Notes: generated by a model not told the origin, from the letters alone. A DNA stretch of 64,000 bases from Noviherbaspirillum aerium (GCF_008929045.1 NZ_VFAH01000001.1:248001-312000), one strand, 5' to 3'. Shown: positions 29,586 to 39,110, numbered from the stretch's first letter. Numbers and translations are program-made.

Positions 29586-31379
29586 TCAAGCGGCTTGCGC
29601 CGCGGGGGTAAGGGGTTTGTAGCTGAAGCGCAATTCCTGCGGATACGGGAACACGTCTTCGATATGGCCATCCAGGATGCGCTGTTTGGCCTGTTGCCAG
29701 TACTGCGGGGTGAGCAGGTCGGCATGGTGCTTCAGGAAATATTTTCTGACTTCCGGATTGCCGAGCAGGAAGGTGCCGAACTGCTCGGGGAACACGTCGT
29801 TCTTCGCCACCGGATACCAGGGCTCGCTCGCCATTTCATCTTCCTCGTTCCGCGGTGCCGGAATCGCGCGGAAGTTGCAGTCGGTGATGTACTCGATCTC
29901 GTCATAGTCGTAGAACACCACGCGGCCATGCTTGGTGACCCCGAAGTTCTTGTACAGCATGTCGCCGGGGAAGATGTTGACGCCGACGAGATCCTTGATC
30001 GCATTGCCGTATTCGACGATCGCATGTTCGATGGCCGCATGGTCGCCGCGCCGGTCGGCCTCGCTCAGCCACATGTTCAGCGGAATCATGCGGCGTTCGA
30101 TGTAAAGATGCCTGATGATGATTTCATCGCCCTCTTCCTCGATGATGGATGGCGCCACCTGCTTGAGGTCGGCCAGCAGTTCATCGGAAAAGCGGGCGCG
30201 CGGGAAGGCGACGCTGGAATATTCGAGGGTGTCGGCCATGCGGCCGACGCGGTCGTGGTTCTTCACCAGCAGGTATTTTTCCTTCACCAGTTCGCGCGTG
30301 GTGTCCTTCGGCGGCGGGAAGTAATCCTTGATCACCTTGAACACGTACGGAAACGACGGCAGCGCGAACACCACCATCACCAGGCCGCGGATGCCGGGCG
30401 CGGATTCGAAGCAGTCCGATGAATACTTGAGATGATGCAGGAAGTCGCGGTAGAACGCCGCCTTGCCCAGCTTCTGCAGGCCGAGGATGGTGTAGATCTC
30501 GCTGCGCGGCTTGTACGGCATCAGCGAGCGCAGGAACTGCACATAGGCCGACGGCACTTCCATGTCGACCATGAAGTAGGCGCGGGTGAACGAGAACAGC
30601 ACGGTGATCAGCGTCGGATCGAACAGCACCGTGTCGAGCACCAGTTCGCGCTTGCGGTTGTACAGGATGGGCACGACGAAGGGATAGACGCGGTTGCCGT
30701 TGATGCCCTTGCCGACGATGTAGGCGCCCTTGTTGCGGTAGAACAGGGACGACAGCACCTGGATCTGGTGGTTGGGCTCCAGCAGGTCGGAGCCGAACAT
30801 GGCGCGCATGCGGGCTTCGACCAGGCTGACATCGCGGTCGAGATCGGCGAACGGCGTGTTCAGCTGGAAATTGGTGACGATGCGCTTCAAGGTGTAGTGC
30901 AAGCCGTCCTTGGCCGGATAGTAGACCCGGTAGATCGGCAGCGGGCCGTCCGGTTCGATGTATTCGGTGGAGACCGCCGGCCGCACGAAGATGAAATCGT
31001 TGTGGAAATAGGTGCGGTGCAGGATGTTGCAGCAGACGGAATTGAAGAAGGTTTCCGCCAGTTCCGGCTGCTTGTGATTGATCAGCAGGCCGATGTAATG
31101 CAGCTTCACCTCGCGCCAGACTTCATCGGTCAGTTCTTCCTGGGCGTATTCGTCTTCCAGCGCATGCACGCATTCCTGCACCCGCTTGTCGTAGAACGCG
31201 ATTCTGTCCCTTGCCTTGCCCTGCGCCGTTTTCCAGTCGCTGCTCTCGAAATACCGCTTGGCATCCTGGCTGGCGATCCGGAACAGCCGGTAATGCTTTT
31301 CGAAGCCGTCGAGGATGCTGCGCGCGATGTCGAAGGCAATCTGGGAACGAAGCAGCTTGGGAAAGGCGGTCTGGGACAT
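29586..31379 (-). CDS. aceK: Isocitrate dehydrogenase kinase/phosphatase
   Basis: A 597-aa bifunctional enzyme that phosphorylates and dephosphorylates isocitrate dehydrogenase and so controls carbon entry to the glyoxylate bypass. The length matches the family (about 580 aa). Recognisable AceK segments include [15 protein letters not shown] near residue 140, [37 protein letters not shown], and [17 protein letters not shown] followed by VVFYDYDEI, the kinase active-site region. It sits between thiolase and a dehydratase gene, inside a cluster whose end product is acetyl-CoA. Confidence 0.95.
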   Translation of the reverse strand: MSQTAFPKLLRSQIAFDIARSILDGFEKHYRLFRIASQDAKRYFESSDWKTAQGKARDRIAFYDKRVQECVHALEDEYAQEELTDEVWREVKLHYIGLLINHKQPELAETFFNSVCCNILHRTYFHNDFIFVRPAVSTEYIEPDGPLPIYRVYYPAKDGLHYTLKRIVTNFQLNTPFADLDRDVSLVEARMRAMFGSDLLEPNHQIQVLSSLFYRNKGAYIVGKGINGNRVYPFVVPILYNRKRELVLDTVLFDPTLITVLFSFTRAYFMVDMEVPSAYVQFLRSLMPYKPRSEIYTILGLQKLGKAAFYRDFLHHLKYSSDCFESAPGIRGLVMVVFALPSFPYVFKVIKDYFPPPKDTTRELVKEKYLLVKNHDRVGRMADTLEYSSVAFPRARFSDELLADLKQVAPSIIEEEGDEIIIRHLYIERRMIPLNMWLSEADRRGDHAAIEHAIVEYGNAIKDLVGVNIFPGDMLYKNFGVTKHGRVVFYDYDEIEYITDCNFRAIPAPRNEEDEMASEPWYPVAKNDVFPEQFGTFLLGNPEVRKYFLKHHADLLTPQYWQQAKQRILDGHIEDVFPYPQELRFSYKPLTPAAQAA

Positions 31380-31381
31380 GG

Positions 31382-32311
31382 CTAGCGCTCGAATTGGATT
31401 TTCCAGGCTTCCAGTTTAGCCAAATCCACGCCGATGCCGCCGCACACCACGACCAGCGGCCTTTCGAACGGAGCCAGTGCCGGGACGCTGTGATACACCA
31501 CCGACAGGGCCGCGCCGCAGGCCGGTTCGACCAGGGTGCGCATGTCGTCGGCAAAGCGGCGGCAGGCGCTGACGGTCTGCGCATCGGAGACCACGACGCT
31601 GCGCACGTCGTGCTCACGCGTCCATTCGAAGGCGCGGCTGGCGACGCGCCGGGCGGCGAGGGATGTCGCGATGGTCTTCACTTCCGGCAAGGTCACCAGT
31701 TCATTCGCCTTGATTGCCGCATGCAGGGAGGCGGCGCCCTCGGTTTCGGCGGCGATCACCGGAATGTGCGCCCGGCCGTTCCGATGCAGGCCGGCGATCA
31801 CGCCGCACATCAGCCCGCCGCCGCCCACCGCGCAGACCACCGCATCGAAATCGGCGCCCTGGGCCACGGCTTCGTCGATCAGGGTGGCGTTGCCGTCCCA
31901 GATATCCTGGTGATCGAAGGGCGGCACGTAGACCGCACCCGGCTGTTCGCACAATTGCAATGCATGCTGGTTGCTTTCGTCCCAGACGCTGCCGTGAACG
32001 ATGACTTCGGCGCCGATGCTGCGGATGCGGTGGCGCACCGACTCATGCGTGGTCTGCGGCACCACGATGGTGGTGTGCAGGCCGAGCGCCACGCCGGCGA
32101 CGGCGGCGGCAAAGCCGGCATTGCCGCCGGACGGGCAGACGAAATGGCGGGCGCCGCGCTCGGCGGCACGCTGGCAGAACAGGCCGATGCCGCGCATCTT
32201 GAAGGAACCCGAGGGCTGCAGGTTTTCCATCTTGAGCAGGACCTGCTTGCCGATGGCGGAAGCCAGGCTGTCGTGGCGCAGGAGCGGGGTGGTGAGATGC
32301 AATGAAGCCAT
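31382..32311 (-). CDS. PLP-dependent threonine/serine dehydratase-like enzyme
   Basis: A 309-aa fold-type II PLP enzyme. The lysine that binds PLP is in [14 protein letters not shown], the phosphate-binding glycine loop is [13 protein letters not shown], and the Asn loop is [10 protein letters not shown]. It lacks the C-terminal ACT regulatory domain of biosynthetic IlvA, so a catabolic serine/threonine dehydratase or racemase role is likely. ATG 32311 is chosen; the frame stays open far upstream but enters the thioesterase gene. The end lies 2 bp before aceK begins. Confidence 0.85.
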   Translation of the reverse strand: MASLHLTTPLLRHDSLASAIGKQVLLKMENLQPSGSFKMRGIGLFCQRAAERGARHFVCPSGGNAGFAAAVAGVALGLHTTIVVPQTTHESVRHRIRSIGAEVIVHGSVWDESNQHALQLCEQPGAVYVPPFDHQDIWDGNATLIDEAVAQGADFDAVVCAVGGGGLMCGVIAGLHRNGRAHIPVIAAETEGAASLHAAIKANELVTLPEVKTIATSLAARRVASRAFEWTREHDVRSVVVSDAQTVSACRRFADDMRTLVEPACGAALSVVYHSVPALAPFERPLVVVCGGIGVDLAKLEAWKIQFER

Positions 32312-32388
32312 GGTGCGATGGTAATCCGTTCTTTCGATCTTCCACACTCGTAAAAATACGGGCGTTCGGTTTTCGTTTTTTCGATTTT

Positions 32389-32850
32389 TCAGGGAGGCGA
32401 CGCTCCACCGTTGAGGACACCGTTCCGGGCAACGACCGCCATGGTTCCGCTGAATTTGCTGACAAGCACTTTCCTGTCGCCGCTGAGGGCATGGACTTCG
32501 GACTCCACCACGTGGAAAGCCTTGCCCGGCTTGAGTACCTGGACGCGGCACCAGAGGGTGTCTCCCAGTCCGGGACGCAGCAGGTGCATCTTGAATTCCA
32601 CGGTCAGGATGAAGCCTTCGGCCGGCGTCACGGTCATCGCGGCACCGCCGGCGGTATGGTCGGCGATCGTCGTCTGCACACCGGCGTGGATGACGCCGGT
32701 GTGCTGCAGATGACGCGGCGCGATGCGAAGGGTGGATTCGCACCAGCCGGGACCGCAATCGACAAGGATGATGCCGATTTCGTTCAGGAAAGCCGCCTCG
32801 CCGAAACCCTGTTCGACGACGCGACGGTAATTCGGATCGGGGGAATGCAT
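32389..32850 (-). CDS. PaaI-like hotdog-fold thioesterase
   Basis: A 153-aa protein of the PaaI/YigI thioesterase group. LQHTGVIHAGVQTTIADHTAGGAA is seen here in two parts: HTGVIHAGVQTTIAD carries the catalytic Asp region and TAGGAAM the following helix. LTVEFKMHLLRPG is the central strand. ATG 32850 has a GGAG site. It probably hydrolyses stalled acyl-CoA esters made by the neighbouring pathway and recovers CoA. Confidence 0.85.
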   Translation of the reverse strand: MHSPDPNYRRVVEQGFGEAAFLNEIGIILVDCGPGWCESTLRIAPRHLQHTGVIHAGVQTTIADHTAGGAAMTVTPAEGFILTVEFKMHLLRPGLGDTLWCRVQVLKPGKAFHVVESEVHALSGDRKVLVSKFSGTMAVVARNGVLNGGASPP

Positions 32851-32914
32851 TGTATGCGCTCCGTCTCTGCTGCGCTTGCACGGCACCCTGCTCCCGGCAG
32901 GGTGCATGTTTGCA

Positions 32915-34099
32915 TTACCTGGTCTCGGCGAACAGCTCGCGGCCGATCAGCATGCGGCGGATTTCGCTCGTTCCCGCGCCGATCTCGTACAGCTTGGCGT
33001 CGCGCCACAGGCGGCCGACCGGGTATTCATTGATGTAGCCGTTGCCGCCCAGCGTCTGGATCGCCTCGCCCGCCATCCAGGTCGCCTTTTCGGCGGAGTA
33101 CAGGATGGCGCCGGCCGCATCCTTGCGCAGCGCCCGCACCGCTTCCGGATTCTTCGCCCGGTCGCAGGCCTGGCCGACCGCATAGACATAGGCCTTGCAG
33201 GCCATCATGGTGGAATACATGTCGGCGACCTTGCCCTGCATCAGCTGGAATTCGCCGATCGGCTGGCCGAACTGCTTGCGCTCGTGGATGTAGGGCACCA
33301 CCGCGTCCATGCAAGCCTGCATGATGCCCAGCGGCCCGCCGGACAGCACGGTGCGCTCGAAGTCGAGGCCCGACATCAGCACGTTGACGCCCTTGCCGAG
33401 GCCGCCGAGCACGTTTTCCGCCGGCACTTCGCAATCCTGGAACACCAGTTCGCCGGTGTGCGAGCCGCGCATGCCGAGCTTGTCGAGCTTCTGCGCAATC
33501 GAGAAGCCCTTGAAGCCCTTCTCGATCAGGAAGGCGGTCATGCCGCGCGGGCCGGCTTCGATGTCGTTCTTCGCATAGACCACCAGGGTGTCGGCATCCG
33601 GGCCGTTGGTGATCCACATCTTGGTGCCGTTCAATACCCAGCGGTCGCCCTTCCAGTCGGCGCGCAGCTTCATGCTGACCACGTCGGAGCCGGCGTTCGG
33701 CTCGGACATCGCCAGCGCGCCGACATGCTCGCCGGAAATCAGCTTGGGCAGGTATTTCTGTTTCTGCTCTTCGGTGCCGTTGCGCTTGATCTGGTTGACG
33801 CACAGGTTGGAATGGGCGCCGTAGGACAGGCCGACCGACGCCGAGGCGCGGGAAATTTCCTCCATCGCCACGATGTGGGCGAGATAGCCCATGTCGGTGC
33901 CGCCGTATTCTTCGCTGACGGTGATGCCGAGCAGGCCGAGCTCGCCCATTTTCTTCCACAGGTCCATCGGGAACTGGTCGGTGCGGTCGATTTCGGCGGC
34001 GCGCGGCGCGATTTCCGCCTGCGCGAATTGCTGCACGGTTTCGCGCAGCGCGGCGATGTCTTCGCCATGGTCAAAGGTCAAGCCGGGCAAGTGGATCAT
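32915..34099 (-). CDS. liuA: Isovaleryl-CoA dehydrogenase
   Basis: A 394-aa FAD enzyme that oxidises isovaleryl-CoA to 3-methylcrotonyl-CoA, the first committed Liu step. The catalytic Glu is in the mid-protein motif [17 protein letters not shown], the position specific to isovaleryl-CoA dehydrogenase. The C-terminal site that carries Glu in other acyl-CoA dehydrogenases reads [18 protein letters not shown], without Glu. [15 protein letters not shown] and [14 protein letters not shown] are family signatures. It is the first structural gene after liuR, with a candidate LiuR site 110 bp before its start. Confidence 0.95.
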   Translation of the reverse strand: MIHLPGLTFDHGEDIAALRETVQQFAQAEIAPRAAEIDRTDQFPMDLWKKMGELGLLGITVSEEYGGTDMGYLAHIVAMEEISRASASVGLSYGAHSNLCVNQIKRNGTEEQKQKYLPKLISGEHVGALAMSEPNAGSDVVSMKLRADWKGDRWVLNGTKMWITNGPDADTLVVYAKNDIEAGPRGMTAFLIEKGFKGFSIAQKLDKLGMRGSHTGELVFQDCEVPAENVLGGLGKGVNVLMSGLDFERTVLSGGPLGIMQACMDAVVPYIHERKQFGQPIGEFQLMQGKVADMYSTMMACKAYVYAVGQACDRAKNPEAVRALRKDAAGAILYSAEKATWMAGEAIQTLGGNGYINEYPVGRLWRDAKLYEIGAGTSEIRRMLIGRELFAETR

Positions 34100-34208
34100 G
34101 TCGTCCTCGGTTTATAGGAGTTATGCAATCGGAATACTTACCAAAAATACTGAAAATACTGGTCCAAACTTCTGGCGCGATGCTGCGCATCATACCGCCA
34201 AAATGACG

Positions 34209-34224
34209 TTTACGTAAACGTAAA
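34209..34224. promoter_or_regulatory. Candidate LiuR operator upstream of liuA
   Basis: TTTACGTAAACGTAAA contains a perfect 12-bp palindrome GTTTACGTAAAC and closely matches the second site before liuR. On the minus strand a weak promoter TTTACG (34213-34218), 18-bp spacer, TATGAT (34189-34194) would place the -35 inside the site. LiuR as the binding protein is inferred from location and from known MerR-family control of Liu genes. Confidence 0.6.
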
Positions 34225-34257
34225 GCAGATACCGTAGAACTACGATTTTGACGGGTA

Positions 34258-34695
34258 TCAGGCGGCGTCCTTTAGCTTGCGCGCCGCCGCTTTCTTCTCG
34301 GTCGCCTTCAGCGGCTTTTCGCCGGACAGCAGCCGCCTGCACTCCTCTTCATGCGCGGCGATCTCGGCCAGGGTGACCTCGATATCCTCGCGCTGCCGCT
34401 CCAGGGTTTCCCGGTGCTGGGACAGCACCGCCAGGAAGCGCTTGAGCTGCGGCGCGGTGTCTTTCGGCGATTCGTACATGTCGACCAGCGCCTTGATTTC
34501 CGAGAGGCTCAGGCCCAGGCGCTTGCCGCGCAGGGTGAGCTTGAGCCGGGTGCGTTCGCCGGCGCTGTAGACCCGGGTGCGCCCGCCCGCACCCTCGCGC
34601 TTGGGACTGAGCAGGCCCTGGTCTTCATAGAAGCGGATGGCGCGGGGCGTGATGTCGAATTCGCGGGCAAGCTCGGTGATGGTATAGGTTGGCAT
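34258..34695 (-). CDS. liuR: MerR-family regulator of leucine/isovalerate degradation
   Basis: A 145-aa MerR regulator. The winged HTH opens YTITELAREFDITPRAIRFYE, then LLSPKREGAGGRTRVYS forms the wing. A long dimerisation helix follows (LKRFLAVLSQHRETLERQREDI), and the tail is Lys/Ala rich. No metal-binding Cys cluster is present, as expected for LiuR rather than metal sensors. It is transcribed in the same direction as liuA, which begins 158 bp downstream. Conserved palindromes lie upstream of both genes. Confidence 0.9.
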   Translation of the reverse strand: MPTYTITELAREFDITPRAIRFYEDQGLLSPKREGAGGRTRVYSAGERTRLKLTLRGKRLGLSLSEIKALVDMYESPKDTAPQLKRFLAVLSQHRETLERQREDIEVTLAEIAAHEEECRRLLSGEKPLKATEKKAAARKLKDAA

Positions 34696-34762
34696 GAGGG
34701 AATTCCGGGATTGTCAGCAGCGAAAAACGAATGTGTTTAGAATCACTGAAAGGCAACTGCAG

Positions 34763-34811
34763 TTTACGTTAACGTAAAGTCCTATTGTAGCGCGGCCGCG
34801 GTAAAAGTGAA
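34763..34811 (-). promoter_or_regulatory. liuR promoter with perfect LiuR palindrome
   Basis: The perfect 16-bp palindrome TTTACGTTAACGTAAA occupies 34763-34778. On the minus strand, TTCACT (34806-34811), a 16-bp spacer and TACAAT (34784-34789) form a promoter whose start point would fall within the palindrome. Binding there would block transcription, so autorepression is the simplest reading. Confidence 0.6.
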
Positions 34812-34844
34812 CCGGCAAGGACCACGTGCCGCGGCGAGTGTTGC

Positions 34845-34918
34845 AATCGCCGTAATCGCCGTAATCGCCGTAATTGCCGTAACTGTCGCGGTTACCGCCA
34901 TCGCTGCGATAACCGCGA
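34845..34918. repeat. 9-bp tandem repeat (AATCGCCGT) followed by inverted repeat
   Basis: Four units of AATCGCCGT (the fourth with one change) span 34845-34880, and a degenerate fifth follows. TCGCGGTTA (34886-34894) and TAACCGCGA (34910-34918) then form a 9-bp stem with a 15-base loop, ending 46 bases before the MBL gene start. The interval 34812-34964 between liuR and the MBL gene holds no gene. Confidence 0.75.
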
Positions 34919-34964
34919 CGATTGCGCCGCCCCGCATTCAACCTGTTTTCCCTGGAGCTCCGTC

Positions 34965-36029
34965 ATGAATCCCCTGGAATCCCAACTCGAGTATGCGTTC
35001 GGCGATCAGCTGCCGCCGTCCGGATCGGTCATGGAAGTCGCGCCCGGCGTGTTCTGGCTGCGCGCCGGCCTGCCCTTCGCGCTCGACCACATCAATCTCT
35101 GGCTGCTGCGGGATGGTCCCGGCCCGGACAAGGAAGGCGAAGGCGGCTGGACCATCGTCGACTGCGGCATCAGCAGCGACGCTACCCGCGATGCCTGGGA
35201 GTCGGTGTTCGCCAGCGCGCTGGGCGGACTGCCGGTGCTGCGGGTCATCGTCACCCATTGCCATCCCGACCATGTCGGCCTGGCCGACTGGCTCTGCAAG
35301 CGCTGGAACGTACGGCTGTGGATGACGACCGGCGAGTACGGATTCGCCCGCATGATGTCGGCATCGCTGCCCGGCGTCGACGGCGTGGCCGCGCTGCCCC
35401 ACTTCGTGCGCCACGGGCTGAGCGAAGCGTCGATGAGGGAAAAGGTCGAGGGCCGCAAGAGCTATTACTCGACCATGGTGCCGTCGATGCCGGAAGCCTA
35501 TCACCGCATCTACGACAACCAGGTCTTCCGCATCGGCGCCCATGACTGGCAGGTAATCACCGGCTTCGGCCATTCGCCGGAACATGCGTCGCTTTACTGC
35601 GCCGGACTGAACCTGCTGATTTCCGGCGACATGGTGCTGCCGCGCATCTCCACCAATGTGTCCGTGTTCGCGGTCGAGCCCGAATCCAACGCGGTGCAGA
35701 TGTACCTTGATTCGCTGAAGAAATTCGCCCACCTGCCGGCCGATACGCTGGTGCTCCCGTCCCACGGCAAGCCCTTCCGCGGCCTGCATATCCGCATCGG
35801 CCAGCTCAACGACCATCATCGCGACCGGCTGGCGGAAGTCGTGGAAGCCTGCGCCAGCCCGCAGACGGCGGCCGACATCGTCCCGATCATGTTCCGGCGC
35901 CCGCTCGACACCCACCAGATGAGCTTTGCGCTCGGCGAAGCGCTGGCCCACCTGAACAAGCTCTGGCATGACGGCGTACTGGTGAGGGAGACGGATCAGG
36001 GCGGCGTGATCCGATTCCGGACTGCTTGA
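34965..36029 (+). CDS. MBL-fold hydrolase (LACTB2-like, with C-terminal winged-helix region)
   Basis: A 354-aa metallo-hydrolase. The zinc motif is VTHCHPDHVGLADWL, a further His is in GFGHSPEHASLY, and an Asp is in LISGDMVLPRIS. The C-terminal 80 residues are predicted helical, with VLPSHGKPFRGLH supplying the last metal His and LAHLNKLWHDGVLVRE resembling the winged-helix tail of LACTB2-type hydrolases. A GGAGCTC site precedes the ATG. It is divergent from liuR and may share its regulation; the substrate, perhaps an acyl thioester or a lactone, is unknown. Confidence 0.85.
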   Translation: MNPLESQLEYAFGDQLPPSGSVMEVAPGVFWLRAGLPFALDHINLWLLRDGPGPDKEGEGGWTIVDCGISSDATRDAWESVFASALGGLPVLRVIVTHCHPDHVGLADWLCKRWNVRLWMTTGEYGFARMMSASLPGVDGVAALPHFVRHGLSEASMREKVEGRKSYYSTMVPSMPEAYHRIYDNQVFRIGAHDWQVITGFGHSPEHASLYCAGLNLLISGDMVLPRISTNVSVFAVEPESNAVQMYLDSLKKFAHLPADTLVLPSHGKPFRGLHIRIGQLNDHHRDRLAEVVEACASPQTAADIVPIMFRRPLDTHQMSFALGEALAHLNKLWHDGVLVRETDQGGVIRFRTA

Positions 36030-36085
36030 AAGGCCCCAAGTCTACATACCAGGCCCGGCCGATGCGCCGGCCTTTATTTTCTGTG

Positions 36086-36191
36086 AAATCGAATTTTTCC
36101 GCGCAATTGTTGAGCTAGATTCGACCTTTTCCGCAGAAGTCGAATTTATATTATTCATCGCGCCAGTTTACTTGGTAAAGACTGTGTTACC
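36086..36191. promoter_or_regulatory. AT-rich intergenic region with several inverted repeats
   Basis: The gap 36030-36273 is markedly more AT-rich than its surroundings. It contains AAATCGAATTT at 36086, then arms TTCGAC (36120-36125) and GTCGAA (36139-36144), then the palindrome TTTACTTGGTAAA (36167-36179), whose right half also pairs with TTACC at 36187. These may be operators for the small HTH regulator downstream. No promoter is certain. Confidence 0.4.
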
Positions 36192-36273
36192 TTCTCTTTA
36201 CATATTTCGTCACAAGAAGTTCCTGTCGCCGATAGACTGACTGTTAAGCTCCGACATGGAATAGTGCGCGGTC

Positions 36274-36675
36274 ATGAATCCAACTATAGAACGAGAAGGC
36301 TTTAGCGAGCGCCTCCAGAAGGCGCTGCGCAACGCGGAATACTCTGCCGACAGCCCGACGCAGCTGGCGCGGGAATTCAATGTCCGTTTCGAAGGCCGGC
36401 CGATTACGGTGCATGCCGCTCGCAAATGGCTGGTCGGCGAAGCGATTCCCACCCAGGAAAAGCTGCGCACCCTCGCCCAGTGGCTGGGCGTATCAACGGA
36501 ATGGCTGCGTTTCGGCGGTGAAGATCAGGCCGCTTCGGAATCCGGCGCTTCCACTTCACGCTTCGAATCCACCGATGTCAAACTGCTGACCGATCTGCAG
36601 CGGCTCGACAAGCATCATCAGGCGCTCGCCCGCGAATTTATCCGCATGCTGGTCAGGATGAACCGGGAAAAATAA
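36274..36675 (+). CDS. Small HTH transcriptional regulator (phage-repressor-like)
   Basis: A 133-aa protein with an N-terminal lambda/Cro-type helix-turn-helix. NAEYSADSPTQLAREFNVRF is the entry, ITVHAARKWLVGEAIPTQEKL the recognition part, and LRTLAQWLGVSTEWLRFG closes the fold, as in DNA-binding proteins of many betaproteobacterial prophages and chromosomes. The C-terminal 35 residues form an amphipathic helix. No other phage gene is adjacent. The target is unknown, but the repeats just upstream suggest self-regulation. Confidence 0.78.
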   Translation: MNPTIEREGFSERLQKALRNAEYSADSPTQLAREFNVRFEGRPITVHAARKWLVGEAIPTQEKLRTLAQWLGVSTEWLRFGGEDQAASESGASTSRFESTDVKLLTDLQRLDKHHQALAREFIRMLVRMNREK

Positions 36676-36738
36676 GCCGGCAAGCCGTATCACCGATACC
36701 CGGCAAGACCATCTCCGGCGTTGCGACGCCCGCCTGGC

Positions 36739-37551
36739 TCAACCGCCCGCGAGCCCGCGCAGATAACGCAGCCCGGCGATGGCGCGACTGCCGTACCAGG
36801 ACATCATTTCGCCATCGACCAGTTGCACCGGCTTGCCGATCTGCCTTTCCAAGGCGTCGACATGCTCTTCGGTGAAGCGGTAGGGCTCGCTCGACAGCAG
36901 TACCGCATCGATGTTCCCGACCAGCCGGTCCGACCAGTCGAAGCGCGGGTAGCGCGCCGCGCCGCCCGCCGCTCCGGCCGGCGCATCCGATACCCAGTGC
37001 CGCCAGCCGATTTCCTCCAGCATGCGGGCGATATAGGTGTCGCGCGACACCGTCATCCACGGATCCTTCCAGATGCAGTACAGCACGGTCTGCGCCGGTG
37101 CCTTCGGGGCGGCCCGCAGCGCCGCGTATTCCCGCTCGAATTCGGTACATAGCCGTTCGGCCTGCGCCGGGACGCCGAAGATGCCGCCGAGCAGGCGGTA
37201 CAGCGCAGGATTGTCGCGCGGCGCAAGCGGATGCGTGACGATTACATGCGGAATGAACTGCGCCAGCGCATCGACGGTGGGCTTTTCATTCTCGTCGATA
37301 TTGACCACCAGGTGAGTGGGCGCGAGGCGGCGTATCTTGTCCAGATTCACATCCTTGGTGCCGCCCACCTTGGGAATGGCGCGCACGATGTCCGCGGGAT
37401 GAATGCAGAAACCGGTACGGCCCGCCAGCATGCTCGCGAGGCCGAGATCGCATAGCAGTTCGGTGACGGACGGCACCAGCGAAACGATACGCGCAGCCTC
37501 GCCGGCGGCGAGCGCCGGATGCTCCTGCCCGATGGAATCGATGTAAGTCAT
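36739..37551 (-). CDS. BtuF-like cobalamin/siderophore-binding protein without signal peptide
   Basis: A 270-aa protein of the helical-backbone metal receptor family. IVSLVPSVTELLCDLGLAS is the typical opening and IPKVGGTKDVNLDKIRRLAPTH the interdomain part; DAVLLSSEPYRFTEEHVDAL lies near the end. BtuF homologues normally carry a signal peptide, but here the conserved domain begins at about residue 20 with no hydrophobic leader. The ATG at 37551 overlaps the stop of the preceding SDR gene (ATGA), so a longer N-terminus is unlikely. It may be cytoplasmic and act in something other than uptake. Confidence 0.8.
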   Translation of the reverse strand: MTYIDSIGQEHPALAAGEAARIVSLVPSVTELLCDLGLASMLAGRTGFCIHPADIVRAIPKVGGTKDVNLDKIRRLAPTHLVVNIDENEKPTVDALAQFIPHVIVTHPLAPRDNPALYRLLGGIFGVPAQAERLCTEFEREYAALRAAPKAPAQTVLYCIWKDPWMTVSRDTYIARMLEEIGWRHWVSDAPAGAAGGAARYPRFDWSDRLVGNIDAVLLSSEPYRFTEEHVDALERQIGKPVQLVDGEMMSWYGSRAIAGLRYLRGLAGG

Positions 37552-38339
37552 GGCTTGCGCTCCTTGTGCGGCGCCTTGGCGAAAACCGCATCGTACAGCC
37601 AGTTCGGCAACAGCCGCAGCAGCTTCGCCACCACGCCCATCTGCCAGGGGATGACGCAATAGCTGGCGCCGGCCTCGATGGCGCGCACCGCCCGTTCCGC
37701 AAAGGCGGATGCCGGCATCAGAAAAGGCATCGGATAGCGGTTGACGCGGGTCATTGGCGTATCGATGTAACCGGGGGCGATGGTCACCACCTTGACGCCG
37801 CTGCCGCGCAGTTCCACGCGCAGCGATTCGCAATAGCTGATCACCGCCGACTTCGATGCGCTGTAGGCGCCGGCCCCGGGCAGGCCGCGGATACCCGCAA
37901 CACTGGCGATGCCGACCAGCCGGCAGACACGGCTGCCGGCGGCGGCCTGCCGCTTCATTGTCGCCACGAAAGGCGCGAAGGTGGCGACGGTGGCCGTCAC
38001 ATTGGTGGCGAAGATGCGTTCGAAAACTTCCAGGTCTTCCGCATGCTCGGTCAGCGTGCCCTGCGAGATGCCGGCATTGGCAATGACGATGTCGACGCCG
38101 CCGCGGCTGCCGATGAAGTCCTGCGCGGCGGCGTGCAGCGCGGCATGGTCGTTGACATCCAGCGCGTAGAGGCGATGGCGCTCCGGATGCGGCAGGTCGG
38201 CCGCCAGCTGCTGCAGCAGGTCGCCGCGCCGGGCCACCAGGCCCAGCGTTGCCCCCTGTTCCGCGTAGCGCCTTGCCAGTGCGGCGCCCAGTCCGCTGGA
38301 GGCCCCGGTGATGAAAACGCGTTTCATGTCGGCATGCAT
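37548..38339 (-). CDS. SDR family oxidoreductase
   Basis: A 263-aa classical short-chain dehydrogenase. VFITGASSGLGAALARRYAE holds the NAD(P) motif, VIANAGIS the NAG motif, and the catalytic YSASK is in GAYSASKSAVISYCESLRVE. The C-terminal segment WQMGVVAKLLRLLPNWLYDAVFA is hydrophobic and may touch the membrane. An alternative ATG four codons later (38327) is possible. It is coupled to the BtuF-like gene. Confidence 0.85.
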   Translation of the reverse strand: MHADMKRVFITGASSGLGAALARRYAEQGATLGLVARRGDLLQQLAADLPHPERHRLYALDVNDHAALHAAAQDFIGSRGGVDIVIANAGISQGTLTEHAEDLEVFERIFATNVTATVATFAPFVATMKRQAAAGSRVCRLVGIASVAGIRGLPGAGAYSASKSAVISYCESLRVELRGSGVKVVTIAPGYIDTPMTRVNRYPMPFLMPASAFAERAVRAIEAGASYCVIPWQMGVVAKLLRLLPNWLYDAVFAKAPHKERKP

Positions 38340-38385
38340 GTCAGGTGTAGTGGAGAATGAGAGCCGTAAAAAAGCGGATTGCCAT

Positions 38386-38420
38386 GAAAAAAGTCCGCCC
38401 TCTTGCGAGTGACGGACTTT
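38386..38420 (-). terminator. Rho-independent terminator downstream of dsbA
   Basis: AAAGTCCG (38390-38397) and CGGACTTT (38413-38420) form a stem with a 15-base loop. On the minus strand it is followed by a run of six T, directly after the dsbA stop. Confidence 0.8.
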
Positions 38421-38441
38421 GGCAAATCAGGATGGCAGGTA

Positions 38442-39110
38442 TTACTTGCCCTGCTTGCTCTTGTTCACCAGCCAGTCCGCAACCTGCAGCGTGGCGGCAT
38501 GCAGCACCGGTTCCGGCTTGTTGCCAATGCCGGCGGCGACGATGGAGGGCGAAGTCAGGTAGCGGCCGTCGATGGCAAGCAGCGGCACGCCGTCGATCTG
38601 GTACGCCTGCGCCAGTTGCGCGGCGCGCTTGACCTTGCTCTGGATGCCGAAGGAGTTGTAGACCTCGAGGAATTTCGCCTTGTCGAGGCCGTTCTTCACG
38701 GCAAAGTCGGTGATTTCCGCATCGGTATCGGTGCGCTTCTTCTGCACGTGGATGGTGTTGAACACCTTGCCATGCAGTTCCTCCAGCTTGCCCATCGCTT
38801 CCAGCGTGTAATACAGCTTCTGTTGCGGCACCATGGATTCGCGGAAGGCCACCGGAACGCGCTTGAAGTTGATGTTGTCGCCCTGCTTCTTCACCCAGGC
38901 CACCAGGTCATTTTCCAGAGCATGGCAATGCGGGCAGGAATACCAGAAGAATTCGGTCACTTCGACCTTCTTGCCGGAGTCGGTCTGCTGTGCCTTCTCC
39001 AGCGTGCGGTAATCGACGCCGTTCTGGGGATTATCGGGCGCAGCCTGGGCGCCGGCGACAGCCATCAGAGAGATGCTCAATGCAGCCAGGACATGTTTCA
39101 GAAAACGCAT
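38442..39110 (-). CDS. dsbA: Thiol:disulfide interchange protein DsbA
   Basis: A 222-aa periplasmic oxidant of Cys pairs. A signal peptide (MRFLKHVLAALSISLMAVAG, ending AQA) precedes the mature domain. The redox site is FFWYSCPHCHALE (CPHC) and the cis-Pro loop is QIDGVPLLAIDGRYL. The gene follows the SPOR protein and ArgS on the same strand, and a hairpin closes it. No dsbB is in the window. Confidence 0.95.
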   Translation of the reverse strand: MRFLKHVLAALSISLMAVAGAQAAPDNPQNGVDYRTLEKAQQTDSGKKVEVTEFFWYSCPHCHALENDLVAWVKKQGDNINFKRVPVAFRESMVPQQKLYYTLEAMGKLEELHGKVFNTIHVQKKRTDTDAEITDFAVKNGLDKAKFLEVYNSFGIQSKVKRAAQLAQAYQIDGVPLLAIDGRYLTSPSIVAAGIGNKPEPVLHAATLQVADWLVNKSKQGK

